This document shows, piece after piece, positions 1 through 12,269 of a stretch of 64,000 nucleotides of DNA. This DNA comes from Nemopilema nomurai. Its lineage: Eukaryota > Cnidaria > Scyphozoa > Rhizostomeae > Rhizostomatidae. The DNA is taken from contig ML133366.1 in NCBI GenBank assembly GCA_003864495.1, positions 1,278,871-1,342,870 on the forward strand. Direction: 5' to 3'. Within the stretch, counting starts at the first letter, position 1, and every line of letters begins with the position of its first letter. The notes beneath the pieces are model-generated. The model did no database searches, was not told the DNA's origin, and worked only from the letters and a program-made list of their open reading frames with translations. The position numbers and the translations under genes are program-made.

Positions 1-413
1 TAACTGGCCTTTACACCATCAAACAAAAAAATTAAATTTCTGATGTTAAGTGACTCTTCTGTTAATTATGTTAACTTTTAACACACAAAGATAAAATGCA
101 GCAAAATAAGACAAGCATTATTATTGTTAAAGGAATCAGTTCCTCAAAGTTTTTTATTGTTATATGATCTTAAGTTCTCAGAGTTTTTTTCAATTTCATA
201 TTCATAAAAATGTTTATATTTGCTATTTTTGTCATAAGGTCATATGAAACGAAATTCTATTGGCCAATATGTATAATTTGAGGGCGCTGATCAAGAAAAT
301 CTTGGTTAAATTATTGAAATATTTCTGCAAGATACAGGAAGGAACGTAATAGGTTTGAAACGATCTGGAGAAGCCTAGCAGTAGAAAAATATGCTGAAAT
401 AAGCATCTGCAGA
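1..413. other. No gene recognised
   Basis: AT-rich sequence with no open frame that resembles a known family on either strand. It may contain the outer end of the decayed element whose P2X7-type gene begins at about 414, but I could not find a terminal inverted repeat or a target duplication. Confidence 0.5.
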
Positions 414-1013
414 AATGTCTGCCGAAGAGTCGTACAGTGATACAGAATCGGATCACTCTTTGAAAGGCTCCAGTGAAAGTGAGGGATCAGTAGCTGAGTT
501 TGATGGGATTTTTTAGCCTTATCAGCATGAACCAGTGGCATCCTCAACAGGAGACTCGACTTCGAACGACAAGGGAGAGGATGAGTACTTTGCTGAAGAT
601 GGCATTTGACCTTGTCAGCTTCAAAGCCAGTTTTAAGGGAGAAGTTGCCTTTTAATCAATGGTAACTCGACTCACGCGAGTATGGCCTGGCCAGACATTT
701 TTTCAAAGAGTACACACTATAGACTAGCGATACTCGATTTTTGTCAACTGATAGAGAAAAGGTAACTCCAGTGATTATCTTTTTCTATCACAGGTGCTGG
801 TGTACAAAGTGCTCAACAAAATCTCTCGTTAGTGCAAGGGAGTACCACTCCCCCTGTGAAGTAAAAGAGGCGTACATCAAGGTTACAGTTGATGGTTCTG
901 GAGAGGGATACACCTGTGTAACAGAAAGAGGTTCTTCTTCTTGCCGGATCATATTTCAAGGACAAGACTGGAAAGCAGTACAAACAACGAGTGCAGTTTT
1001 TGAGAACGAGTAA
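414..1013 (+). pseudogene. P2X7-type cysteine-domain gene, decayed
   Basis: Unknown role; in the animal receptor P2X7 the related domain is the cytosolic C-terminal tail. A first exon at 414 encodes a Ser/Asp/Glu-rich segment (starts MSAEESYSDTES) with an in-frame TAG before the family-typical PYQHEP stretch. A second exon opens after the acceptor ctatcacag near 793 and encodes CWCTKCS, then REYHSPCEVKEAY and YTCVTE, the spaced Cys pattern of this family. The frame then shifts near 930, and the family-like ending (KDKTGKQYKQR) continues in another frame up to a GTAAGT donor at 1011. It faces the transposase gene at 1628-4034 in convergent orientation. The stop and the frameshift make it non-functional as read. 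The assignment rests on the Cys pattern only. Confidence 0.6.
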
Positions 1014-1627
1014 GTCAAATTGTATTATATAATAACATTTACAGCAATCTATAAACAAACCGAAATTGTATTCAAAACAGTTTCCTTGAAAATTGGAACT
1101 TTTTGTGGTAAAATGTCAAGAGTGAGACTGAATTATGTTTATTGTTGCATAATAATTTAAATCTCATTACTTTAATAACATAGTGTATAGCACAAAGATA
1201 AACGCAAACTACTGTAAAGAAAGAAAACTTTAAACAAATTATCGAGTAAACATAGTTTTATGGCAAATTCTTGTATAACTTATAAACTCTATCATCTGGA
1301 TATCTATGTGGTTTTGCTTACAAATGTCTGGTTAGATGGACATTTGGCTGCCTGGGATGGGAAAATAGACGTGTCCTGCCAGCCTGCATGTACACAGTTG
1401 TTAGAGGACTGTACCCAAAAGGCCCAAAAACTCGTTTTAAAGACTTAGCTGAGTAGCATCTTTCATTATTTTTGTTTTGTGGAAGCATCAATTTTTATAC
1501 AATAGGCAAGTGTTATATTCTGTTTGCTCTTATGAAAAGTTATTTCAATTACTAGAGATTTCTGTGTAAATGCGAGTGGTGAATATATTCAAATGTGTTT
1601 GGCAACACACTCGGTTTATGCATGCCC
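1014..1627. other. Intergenic spacer inside the decayed element
   Basis: Non-coding AT-rich DNA between the two convergent genes. No promoter, terminator or repeat could be recognised. Confidence 0.4.
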
Positions 1628-4034
1628 TAGCATAGGATCACCACAATTTCTGCATTTGGGTGGTTTTCTTTTTCTTCTGCTTGCAGTAGCATCTTTTTCT
1701 ATTTGGACAGCTGCTGCCATCATAGGTTCTTGTTCTTGAGCTGAGGATAGACACACAATCTTTTCCAATATCTAAGGGGCAGATAAAAATTTGAATGATA
1801 AAATTTTTTCAGCAGGGAAACGAATTTACCTGGTGAGGTTAAAGTTGTTTCAATGAATGACCTCTTTTTACATCTCTCAACAGCTTCAGCTTTTAAAGCA
1901 TGGTGCTGGAATTGTGAATCAAGTGGTTTGATCAACTGAGAACAGCATTTTTACTTATTTTCTAGTCTTTTACATTGCAGCAAATGTTAAGAATTTTTCA
2001 ACTCCAAGTAACACCTTTACATACACTTATTAATTCACTGTATTCGGAGCAAATTCTGTTTCATTTTTTCCTTTTTTCAATGGTTTGCAAACTGGAAATA
2101 ATGATAACCCTCAAATAAATTCTCTATAAAAGAACAAGGTAAAGTGCAGAATGGAGCGCAATGAATATTCTATAGCATACTGTAGGTTGGTTGGACAGGA
2201 ACTCTTTTGACACTCTCTTCACCTAGCTTGTATTTTGGATTAGTAACTCTTATCATTTCTTGGCCATCCTTTGTTCTTCTAGTCACTCTATCCAAGTTTT
2301 CATTAAAGTGACAGGCTGCAAGTATGTGCCTAATGAAAAATTAAACTTAAAATTTGTGAGAAATGTTTTTGGCAGTTTACAACTTTTCTCCACTAAAGTT
2401 TCAAAACCTTCTATCTGAAAGCAAATAATGATTAGGAAAAGGTGTCAAAAAATCATTTAATATACAGATCTGCAGTTTGTCCCAGCCCAAGAATAATGAA
2501 TCATTTTTGGATGCCAATGGTTCAAAGTTGCACGGAAAGCCTCAAGGCAACTTGTCTGTGCATCACCAGATAGCTTTTCAATATCTGACAACAAGCACTT
2601 ATTCATCAAAATTGCTATGTTTTTGTCATATGCAATAGTCTATGATAGAAAATAGCATGAAACTTTTATGTAAGTCATGTGCAATAATTTCCGATAAAAT
2701 AATTGCATGAAATATAATTTGCAGTATAGCCATAACTACAAACACCCGTTGATTCCTAGAATGTGTTTATCTGGAAGTTTAACTTTATCTTCTCAATGGC
2801 TGCTAGATGTCATCTTATTCCTAACAAATCTATTTTACCATATCTTGAAACTATGTAAAATGATTTAAAAATTGTTTAAAACATTTATTATCAAACCATT
2901 TTTGATCCATTGCCTTTTTTCTCAAGATGTCATGAACACAGGTCTTGAAAAACTGGTCATCATGTTCGTGTTTATTTTCCATATGGTTGTGGAAAGATTT
3001 CCATTTCGTCACATCAATTTTCCAAACTTCTCTTTTGTTGAAGTAGCACACCAGTATAAATGATTACAAAGGAAGGTTACCCACTTATTGATTGTTTCAC
3101 AACCCTTCTCTTTTCCAGCTTTAAGCAGTTTCTTTGATATAGATATGGCAACATGCCAGATATCAAAATAATGCTTTACCAAAAGCATGGTTTCGCTGGC
3201 TCATTTTGCAACACTTGTGTGCCTGTCTGAGATGAACTGGGCAATTTTGACCCTCAATTCCTCCAGAAATGCAAAACACTGTTTGACACCAAACAGCTCC
3301 ATTTGTGGAGAGCTCCCTTTTGTCTCATTGGCCTGTTGGTAATGTAAACATATGAAAACAGTAATATATTTCTAGAAGCAACCCAATTTTTTGCTACATA
3401 ATGTATTACTTAGGGGAAATGCATGAAAAATTTCTCGACAAACTAAAGGGATTTCAAAGAATACCTGAATAATTTCAAAATGTACAATGTTCTAGGTGTT
3501 GGTCCAGAATATGGTATATGCACCATATTTAGCTTAATGACCTATACAGTCAAACCGACAATCACCACAAACTATCACTTTATTGGCAGTGTTCATCTTA
3601 TCAAGAAGGGCCGACATGTACATTTCCCAATGGCGAAAAATAGAAGGAAGAAGAAACATTTTTTGGTGGTAGAAGCAGGTCCTTGCTTTGTATGCTGAAG
3701 GACCCATGCCTTAAAACCATAAGGAATTTGCTAATGGATGCTCCTGCAGCTAATATCCCGGAGCTCAAGAACAGATTCCCAGCTGGATAGCGTCCAAGGA
3801 TGAATGGTTGGGATTGCCATCTGAAAGATTTTTTGCCACCTGAAAGATTTTTTGCCACAGGATTGGCAATGCTGGAATACTGTGACCATTGTCCCATTCT
3901 TGACTATCTCTACTTCTGGCTTGCTTTACTTGCACTTGAAGCAGACCAATGAAAAGAGGTTCAACAACATTGAGTAGAACACTGGAAACTTTGAGTCATC
4001 TTGTATGGGTTTATCACTTGCCACTCTGTAGAAA
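1628..4034 (-). pseudogene. DDE transposase, Kolobok-like, decayed
   Basis: Cut-and-paste transposase, read right to left in several exons. Pieces in order: a Cys-rich lead-in (FKCK, QHCQSCGKKSFRW); PAGNLFLSSGIL; a catalytic-type segment GDCRFDCIGH then AKYGAYTIF; ELFGVKQCFAFLEEL then ISDRHTSVAK; FDIWHVAISISKKLL; KWKSFHNHMENKHEHDDQ; EAFRATLNHWHPKMIHYSWAG; LAACHFNENLDRV; and a C-terminal zinc knuckle KCRNCGDPMLGHA ending at 1628. At least five in-frame stops and several frame changes are present, so it is dead. A 19-bp tandem duplication (about 3821-3858) has been inserted into the coding part. I place it near Kolobok because THAP-carrying TTAA elements encode similar proteins. That is from memory of the family and was not checked by alignment. 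Confidence 0.65.
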
Positions 4035-4494
4035 ATATTCAATTAATCAATTCTTTCTCCAACATACGCTTTAAAATTACTTAAAAACAAAATTTTAATT
4101 TTTAAATTAAACTGTTTCTGCAAAGTTCTTCAGTAAAATAGTATTTGAATATTTAGGTTCCATTTGCTTAAAATTTTTTTTGCATTAATCATAAAAATGC
4201 TTCTATTAGAAAGGTTTATATAAGTACAAACTTGCTTTTGATTGTCAATTTAATCAAAATGCATGAACTTTGTGTTCAGAGTCAGCAAGAACAGTCAGAA
4301 GCAAAACACAGGAAATTTATTCACAAGTTAAATGTGAAGAGTATATTTCAGGAACGTATCTAGGCTTCCCACCTTTAAGGTGGTAGCCACAGTTATTTAG
4401 GGCAGCTTTCTTCTCCTAATTTTTATTTGTCGAAACATCTTCCCCAGAGCTTCATACTGAAGGCAGTTGCAAATAAATCTCTTTCTAAAAGTAT

Positions 4495-4912
4495 CATAAG
4501 GGGGACTTGCCACCCCTTGTCTGCATCCTATTTTTAAGCGCATTCTATTATCTTCTCTTTTTCAACGATTTATGGAAAACCTCCCAAAAGGCCTCAAATC
4601 AAGTACCCCAGTCTAAAAACAGCTTAAGAGGAAATTTTCCACCTGTTGTCTGCACCCTATCTTTTTTAGCGCATCAAACTACATACTTTCACAAATTTTC
4701 ATGTTTTTATCGCGTTCTGCAACTGACTTTTTGCGAAAATGTTTTTTGGAAAAACCCCTTAAAAGGCCGGGAATCGAGTACCCCAGTCTAAAAATAGCAC
4801 AAGGGGGCATTTGCCAGATGAGATCTACATCCTATTGTTTTCAGCGTATCATACTACGTTTTTCACAAATTTATGCTTTTATTTTGTTTTGCAAGATTTT
4901 TTTTATCAACAT
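4495..4912. repeat. Tandem array, about 2.5 degenerate units
   Basis: Three successive blocks begin near 4495, 4622 and 4798. Each carries a version of AAGGGGGACTTGCCACC, then CTGCATCCTATTTTTA and, in the first two, AGTACCCCAGTCTAAAAA at the end. Units are about 127-176 bp long and diverged. The short open frames in this block come from the repeat and are not genes. Confidence 0.65.
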
Positions 4913-5231
4913 CACTTACAAGGGTTCCATGGCTATAGGGCTCTGCACTGCCTACGTCACAAAATTTGCGCGCAATGCAGCTTGGGATCGAAATGCGGAC
5001 AAACAACTTTAACAACACACGAAGTTTCGTATGGTGTAACTTGAGGATAGCCAAAGGTAGTTTATAGTTTGTCACTCAGATAGTTGAGTAATCGTGAGGT
5101 TTCAATCCATCACTTTCCGTACGATAAAATCAAATCTAATTGGTTATAAAACAAGTTCTTGCAGAACCTTCATTACCACGAAAGAAAGGCGTAAGGTTTG
5201 ATTGACGGGATAGGCCTAATTTTTTAACAAG

Positions 5232-6901
5232 ATGGCCAATTCGATGGTTGTTTTTGAAACTATAACGTTGGAAGAAGATGACGTTCGTGGTGATAAGCTC
5301 TCAAAACCACCTCGAGAATATAGCCTGGTTGAATTTAAACGCTGGATTGAGTGTCATGGAGGCAAGAAGAGTATAAAAGGCGGAGCTTATTTCTGGAGTT
5401 GAGGGCTACCAAGACCCTAAGGTTGATGGGGGGAAGTGGTATGAAATCAAGGCAATCAAAATTAACATGAAGGTGCCAAGAAACGGCGAGGAGCAATTGA
5501 AACCAAATAGTAACTGGCAGCAATTTCCTTCCAGAAACATTCCTCTCATGTTTAATTACGGTCACATCTACCACTATCTCGTTGAGTCAGCCTCATTCAA
5601 GTGAACCACCGAAGGCACTGACGAAAGCTCTGGTAGCGAAAACGATTTTTGCGACACTTTGACAGAGAAGCCTTTGAAGAAAAGAAAAAACATGGTCAAA
5701 AGTGGCTTTGTTGAAGATGTGCAAGACAATGGTAATGATAAAAATTTATTTCTAAGAGCACATGTGCAGCACTCAATGAAGAAGGACCACCCACTTTCAA
5801 CAAAAGTTGTTATAAGCAAAGAAAGTGGGTTTATAAGATCTCCAGAATGCACTTGTGTAGCCCCGTGTCTGTGTAAATGTTGCGATGTTGCTGCACTTTT
5901 GTTGTATCTAAATGACCATGTAAATGATCATGGGTACATGGTAGAAATGCCAAAAACATCAAATGAGTGCACATGGAACAAAGTCAAAAAGAGGATTGAA
6001 GATCCAAAGCCATTGCACATGGCCTCATACAAATCAAAAGTAAAGAAAACAACAGAAAAACTCTATAAATGGGATCCAAGGCAAAACTGTTATCAGGGTA
6101 AAGTTGATGACAGTAGAAAAAAACAGTTCATCAAGGATTTGCAAACACACAGTGCTTCTTCTGGGACAATGTCAATGTGGGAGATATGATTATTTTTAAG
6201 GATCTCATTATCCAATTTACGAAAAATCTACAGAATCAATGTGAAGAACTGTGCGGGACATTTTTATTTTCTTTCTCTATTCCGGGTACTGAAGAACAAG
6301 CCCTTTCTGATGTTTGGTTTGGGAATCGTTGGCCAAGAATTACAGCATCAAGATGCTATAAAATTTCATCACTGGGCAAAGCAATGATGAAGGGGGCACT
6401 CTAATACAAAGCAAAGTTGCCACAATTTTTTAAGATGCCTTTTTTGGTTTAAGGAAGAAATTACAACTGCAGATATGCAGTATGGAATGAAAGAAGAGTC
6501 TGCTGCAAGGGATGCATTTGGAAAGGACACCAGTAAAAAGCTAATTTTAACAGGCCTTTGGGTTAACAAAAATTAACCTGCATTTGCGGCAAGCCCTGAT
6601 GGTCTCATCAAAGGTATGTCAACTGGTGAAATCGAAATAAAATGTCTCAAAATCTTAAGGACAAGAACTGTAAGTGAAGTTATTGTACATTTAAAGGATT
6701 CCCATCAAAGAAAGACACTGTGTTTTAAAATTGTTGGTGACAAGCTCATTCTAAAACACAGTCACTTGTACTATTACCAAGTGCAGTTTCAATTGCTCAT
6801 CACTGGTTTTCATACTGTGATTTTATACTGCATACACCAAAGGGGCCACCATTTATTGAGAGGATTTTCCCAGATGTAGATTTTCAGCAAACTGTCAAGG
6901 A
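5232..6901 (+). pseudogene. YqaJ-type exonuclease gene of an ISL2EU element
   Basis: Predicted lambda-exonuclease-fold nuclease. The start ATG at 5232 opens a SAP-like N-terminus (REYSLVEFKRWIECHGGKK); a frameshift near 5379 follows. Next comes a Cys-rich finger (ECTCVAPCLCKCC, SWIM-like but with Cys where His is usual), and then the YqaJ domain: WFGNRWPRITASRCYKI, ESAARDAFGK, TGLWVNKN, the catalytic-type ASPDGLI (6591-6611) and EIEIKC, and YYYQVQFQLL. Several stops and frame changes separate these pieces, so it is broken. ISL2EU elements are known to carry a transposase gene plus a YqaJ gene, and the matching transposase lies convergent at 11256-12269, beyond an inserted Helitron. Confidence 0.75.
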
Positions 6902-8472
6902 AAGAGCAAATGCATATTGAAAGAGAGTTTTTGTTCCAGAGTACTTTTTAATGAAAGTGCCACGTGTCCTTCACCCAGTAGTGTTGGAAGACTAATTTTG
7001 ATGACTGTCTTTTTCTTTTCATGTAGGATTTCCTTCTTCAAAAATTTGATAATCCTTTTGGAGTTTGTTAACCTCTACTTTTGTTCTTTTAGTTGGACTA
7101 TTCCTATTTGGAACATAGAACTAACTTTTTAAGAGTATCAGAGCTTTTCCCTCTAAAATCAAACCCACTTCCAAGTTGGTGTGTTTTTCCAAGGACTTCA
7201 AAAAAGTTGCCAACTGACCATTATGTTGCGCAAACACCAAGCAATTATTATTATAGCAATTTGTCAATTATTATTTAGGGACAATGTAAATTTGAACAAC
7301 ATCCTCTGGTCCTTTCTTTGTTAACTAGTTCTGTATTACACATTTAGAAAATCTACATATACTAAAATGTCTATTATTCATGAGGCGGCGCCTTTGATCT
7401 TTGCCTCCGATCGATCGTACTCCCTTTTCTCCAAAACTGCTGCGTCTTTTTTCCAAATTATTTTTGCTTTTTCTTCCCAACGTGTTCTCCCAAAAGAGTT
7501 GAGGCTTTTTTCCGGAAAATTCGCCCGATTTTTGATCGAAAAGTTCGTTTTTCTCCGACGAGACCCCTTCTCGACAGACTTCTCGGCGCTCTCCTGCCTC
7601 CACGGCAAACCCCATCCTCAAGGTTTTTATACCCCTCGCTTCGGCGAGCATTCGTCTTCGATCGTGGCTGGTTTTTTTGCCAAAATTTTCCTTATTTTTA
7701 GTGGACATTGCCATCTTTCTGAGCGCCGCTCGCCGGTCGTCCGCCTTCTCCTAGCTCTGGCTCCCGAACGGTTCGTGCCACGTTCCACTTTTCCTAGCGG
7801 TACGGTTCGCCCGGAGTGCCTCTTTTTAGATGTCTGGTTTTTTTTCCAAAATTCGCAAGCGTTTTTTTGAAATTCGCCGTGTTTTTGCTTCGATTCGCCA
7901 TTTCCAGGCCGAGGGGAGAAAATTTTCTTGCCCTCGATCGGCCGAACTTGCCCCGGTCACGTGTCTTGCTCTGCAGCCCTCCATTGTTTGGGGACAAAAA
8001 AGAGAGTCCTCTTCCACCAATCGAAATGCAAGTTGCCGACGTGAGTGACGCGTCGCAGCAGAGCAGCAAGGCGTAGTAGAGAACAACAGCGTGCTCGGGA
8101 CAGGGCAGGGGTCATTTCGTGCTTGCTACCAGTGTGGATTGGACGTGCTCATTATTACCGGCCGTGGTCGTGCACTGTGCTGCTGCCTTTTTTTGGGAAT
8201 TTCGCCGTGGAAAGCTGCTTTACTGCCTTAAGTAAGTACTTTTCGTTTCTTCTTTCGATCTGATGATATTCCTAATGATGCTAAACTAAATTTCCGTGCT
8301 TTTTTGACGATTTTTCCAATGCACCCAACGCTGGGGTAGCTTCCATTCGTTTGAAAAAGTTTGCTACCCACGAGCTTGCTTGCTTTCTAGCATGTTTTCT
8401 TGCTACTCATTTGATTGCTTTCTTAAAATGATGCTAAATGAGATTTGATTTTCGTGCTTTTTCCTCATTTTA

Positions 8473-9150
8473 GGTGAGAAATCGAGCCGAAACTCGCGGT
8501 GGCAGAAGAAAAATTCACGAGAAACTGCAGGCACGCCCCTGCCTGGCCCTCTCGCTGGCTTCGAAATGCTGAAAACTTCGTCGTGCCCTCTAGAACGAAT
8601 CAAAGTAAGTTTATTTTGTTGCGTTATGATCGCCGTTTTTCTGGTGTTTCTCTCTCGAGAAACTAGCTTTTGTGCGTGGTTTTGCACCTGGCCGTTGACC
8701 TGTTGAACTCCTTCCGCCATGCCCAGAGGGCGTTTTTCACTCTAAATTGCTCTAAATACCTAGATAGCTTGCTTTAAGGGAAATTTCTGATAATCAATCG
8801 ATTAACTTCTTTAATGATGTTACGGGAGGTTTTATTTCTGGCTTTTTTCCTTTTTTAGACAGAAATCTAGCCGAAACTCGCGGCAGCAGCAACGTGGGGA
8901 ACGGCAGGTACGCCCTCTCGCCGACTTCAAAATGCTGAAAACTTCGTGCCCTCAAAATCGAATCAAAGTAAGTTTGTTGTGTTGCTTCAAGTTTGTCGTT
9001 TTCGTTGTTTTCTTTTTCTGGTTATTTTTTCGAAGAATTGGTTTTTTTGCTAGATTTTCGCACCTGGCTGTTTGTCCTGTTGACCCCTTCCGCCAGGCCT
9101 CGAGGGCGTTTTTCACTCTAAATTGCCCTAAACAGCTTTGGCAGTAAACA
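8473..9150 (+). repeat. Two direct repeats of about 380 bp inside Helitron copy 1
   Basis: Two blocks, about 8473-8850 and 8864-9150, share CGAAACTCGCGG, then ATGCTGAAAACTTCGT, AATCAAAGTAAGTTT and CGTTTTTCACTCTAAATTGC at matching spacing. The same paired blocks occur inverted in the other Helitron copies (near 45640-46320 and 48440-49080). Confidence 0.7.
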
Positions 9151-10915
9151 CCATGTTTGATGCATTCTAAAATCAGTGACTGCTGCTTTTTTGTGGCCTT
9201 TTACGATTGCGTTTTTGGGACCTCGCTTCTAACGAGTTTTCCTTGCTTGCAGGGTCATGGCATGGCGTCAAATGTTATCCACTGTTGCCGTGTTGGGACG
9301 AAGAAAGGAAGAGCAAGAACTCCGTTTTTAATAGACGAGAGACTACCGTACGAACTTTAAAACCCTACGTTTTATGTTGTATGTATTTAATTTTCTTGGT
9401 GGATGACGATGCATGGTTTTCGATTCGACGTTTACTCATTCTCGCGTTGTTCCTTCAGTGTTGGTAGCGTTGTTGAGATTTCTGAAACTGTAGAATTAAT
9501 TTTGTGCCTATTGGTGGCAATAGTCAGTTTTTGACTGCTACAGAGGCAGTTTTCATGTGTGCTAAGTTTCTTTTGTAAGTTAGAGATTTCGTGTCACGGT
9601 TTTTTCTTTAAATTACACTAAACTCTCAACAACAGTGTAGCGAGCTAAATGAGCAAAAAGATTTTCCATAGGACGGTTGAAAACGTGACAGCTATCGAGA
9701 AAGCCCGAGAAAAGATGAAATAACTACGGGGCAATTTTTATGTTTGTGTGTTGGCCAAAGGGTCGCGTTTCGGCATGGCAGAGCCCCCGAAGTCATTTAA
9801 ACTAAAATCGATTGGATTGACGAGGTTTTTCAGTTTTTGTCTATAAAAATAACCAGGATCGGCAGCGACTTTTCACTATATACTTTGCAAGAACTAAAGC
9901 AGTTTTCGCAAGGTCAAATTTAACGGATTTCGAAGTTTCGCCAGTCGTTAATTGTTCAAGTAGAGTCGGAGCCGATTCAGGGGCAACATGGGAACCAATT
10001 TAGACAACGATACGAAGAAGTTTTAGCTTGCTTCACTGCAGGTTGATCAGCTAAAAGAAACATATTTTTCTTGTGGTCAACTGTTCTTCGATGGGGAATT
10101 GACAGTGTAACCCTCAAACGATTTTAAGCTTAAACCGCCCTCAATTTCCAAAACTATAAGAAACACAGCGGCCATGTAATCTACCCCCAATATTTTCCAA
10201 AACGACAAGTAAAACAGCCACTGAAGCAAGTTTTTCCTGTTAGCTTTTTCGAACTTGGCAAGTAGGAAGGTGTCATGTCGTGTTGTTTGTTTCATGCGGA
10301 GGTCGCTTGGCCCCATGACTCGCTAGAACAAGGTTCTTTGAAGGGTGTTAACACTAACGAGTTGTCAATTTGATTGATTGCCGTCTCTGGACACCATGAA
10401 ACTGCAATGGGACGTGCACTCGATCTTGCATGTGCAAGTAACCGAAGTCCGCCAAGAATTGAAGTATTTCGACTCTAAATCTCAACTTGGTTCTGAAACC
10501 CTTAACTACTGCTTTGGGCGCACAAAGTTGAAAAACATAGAGCGGTGAAGCTAAAAGTTACTTGAAAGACGAATCACTCCAAACGCATCATAAAAAAATG
10601 TATTATGTTATGTAAATGAAATCGATGGCTGTGCGTGATTAAAATCATTTGATATTTAGGTTCACGATAGACCATGTCACTCAAATAGAATATATTCCAG
10701 TAAAACTTGAAGAAAACTCTCACCATGGATAAACAATATATTGGTAAAACAGAAGACTAGCCCCCAGAACCCCGCTGCGCGGGCTAAACCCCTTCTGTGG
10801 GAAAGGAATTGCCCCTTAAAACTACCCTAAAAACAAAATAGACATGTTAGCCTCGGCAAGACAAGAGCCTCGCATCGAGAGCAAAAATGACGTAATGCAC
10901 AGCCACGCACCGCAC

Positions 10916-11115
10916 ACTTGAAACGAAAGTTGTCAACGACAAAATGACTCGCCATCCTTCGCGTGCATCACTCGCACTCATGTGACAATCGCTAGGACGG
11001 GGGAGCCTTACCCTTCATCTTTTGCGAACCCCGTCCTAGCGATTGTCACATGAGTGCGAGTGATGCACGCGAAGGATGGCGAGTCATTTTGTCGTTGACA
11101 ACTTTCGTTTCAAGT
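10916..11115. repeat. 87-bp perfect inverted repeat, 26-nt spacer
   Basis: Arms 10916-11002 and 11029-11115 are exact reverse complements over all 87 bases by eye. The left arm is the sub-terminal part of an inverted Helitron 3' end; the right arm is the same region of copy 1 itself. A transcript would form a very long hairpin. Confidence 0.9.
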
Positions 11116-11255
11116 CGTTGACTACTTATTTTCAAGTGAAATGTACTGTTGTGGAATATCTAGCAACTAAAAATTTGTTTGAGTCATTTGCAAAGGCATG
11201 GCTGAAAATTGACACGACAGGCAGCTACATAAAAAAGTTGTGATGCAATGTGACT

Positions 11256-12269
11256 TTAATTGAGTGGTATGATGTTACTCATCAATCTGAATTTCTTTAA
11301 TCTTTCATTAAATCTTTCCACATGGATTCTAGCTTTAGCAATCCTTTTGGTCAGGATTTGTTCTTCTTTTGTAAAACAATCCCTCTTCCCGAGAAATGGT
11401 GGAATGTGAATTGATGCTTGCATTTCTAGTACAAGATCTTGAATTGTGTTGTCCCCACCTTTGCTTTCAGTACAACCCCAGTATCTTAGTTCATACTTGA
11501 CTTGTCCAAGAAAATTGAATAGCAAATTAAATTGTGCAGGATCAAGACCTATAAAATATTTACACTTCTTGTCATCTGCGACAATATTAGCACAGGACAT
11601 CAAATTGGCAGTGCTCGACTTTGCAGAATCAGAATTTGTGGCTTCTGCGATGATCTGATCCTTGTAGATCATGGTTTCCACTTTGGCTCCCAAGGTATAT
11701 TTGTAGTAAATTGTCTGTGTTGACTTGTCCTGAAGCTAGTTATCAACACCATCTTCATCCTCGCCAGTTCCCATCATAGATTCTTCAAATTGACACCCCG
11801 TTTCATTCGAGTCAGGAATATCTTCTTTCTGGCGATCCTTTTTCAGATCAGAAGGACCCAACACGCGGCTTTCTCTTGCTTGTTTTGTTCTCAATCGCTT
11901 CGCCGCACGGATTAAACGTCCCTGCACTTCCTCTCGTGTTAGCGTAGCAAGAACAGGGTCAGGGTGATCCTCTGTTGGACCCTTGTCCCCGTAAAAATGT
12001 ATGCTGCATATGTAGGTGTCCTTCTTAATATCCGACAGGCTACAAAAATCTTTCCTGCCACATGCATGAAGCCATTTTTTTGCTTTTTTGGTCTTTTCAA
12101 GCTCCCGTTTCTTTTCCCACTCAGTTAGGCCATCTTTCATGGTTCCCAGCTTTGGAAATCTCAAAAATTCGGTTCCTTCAGGCAGTTTTCCCCTGTATCG
12201 TTAATAAGATTTGCATGTTCCCCAACAGCAGTGTTTTTTAGTACCGATCTGACCGCGTTTCAATGCCAT
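11256..12269 (-). pseudogene. ISL2EU transposase, THAP-DDE, deleted core
   Basis: Cut-and-paste transposase. The start ATG is at 12269. The THAP zinc-finger part reads HCCWGTCKS, then an in-frame TAA, EFLRFPKLG, KKAKKWLHACGR and YICSIHFYGDKGPTEDHPDP. The frame then carries a basic/acidic linker to a stop at 11736. A second frame (11693-11256) contains FIGLDPAQFNLLFNFLG and the family C-terminus with the third acidic residue, ARIHVERFNERLKKFRL. Between LEMQ and ASIHIPPF the usual DDE middle section, including the first two catalytic Asp, is missing. It is therefore inactive. It is convergent with the YqaJ gene at 5232-6901, the known ISL2EU pairing; the Helitron lies between them. Confidence 0.7.

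Larger units (their letters stand above)
7352..11115 (+). mobile_element. Helitron copy 1, non-autonomous
   Basis: Rolling-circle type element. The 5' end is TCTACATATACTAAAAT after an A at 7351, as expected for A|T insertion starting with TC. The body matches, in the same order, two other copies in the window (39899-47347 and 47348-50199). No Rep/helicase gene is visible, so it depends on another copy. From about 9984 to 11002 it holds a segment missing from copy 47348-50199, ending in an inverted Helitron 3' end: hairpin CCCGCTGCGCGGG next to CTAG at 10757-10760. Its own 3' end is lost: similarity stops at 11115 before the hairpin and CTAG. It sits between the two genes of an ISL2EU element. 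Long open frames here (for example near 7367-7870) are chance frames. Confidence 0.75.

Noticed and set aside
1260..1448. 62-codon plus-strand frame
   Set aside because: No domain, and it lies in the spacer between two decayed genes.
7367..7870. 167-codon plus-strand frame
   Set aside because: It lies in the Helitron 5' region, is Phe/Ser/Arg-rich, overlaps frames on both strands and recurs in altered form in other copies without conservation as protein.
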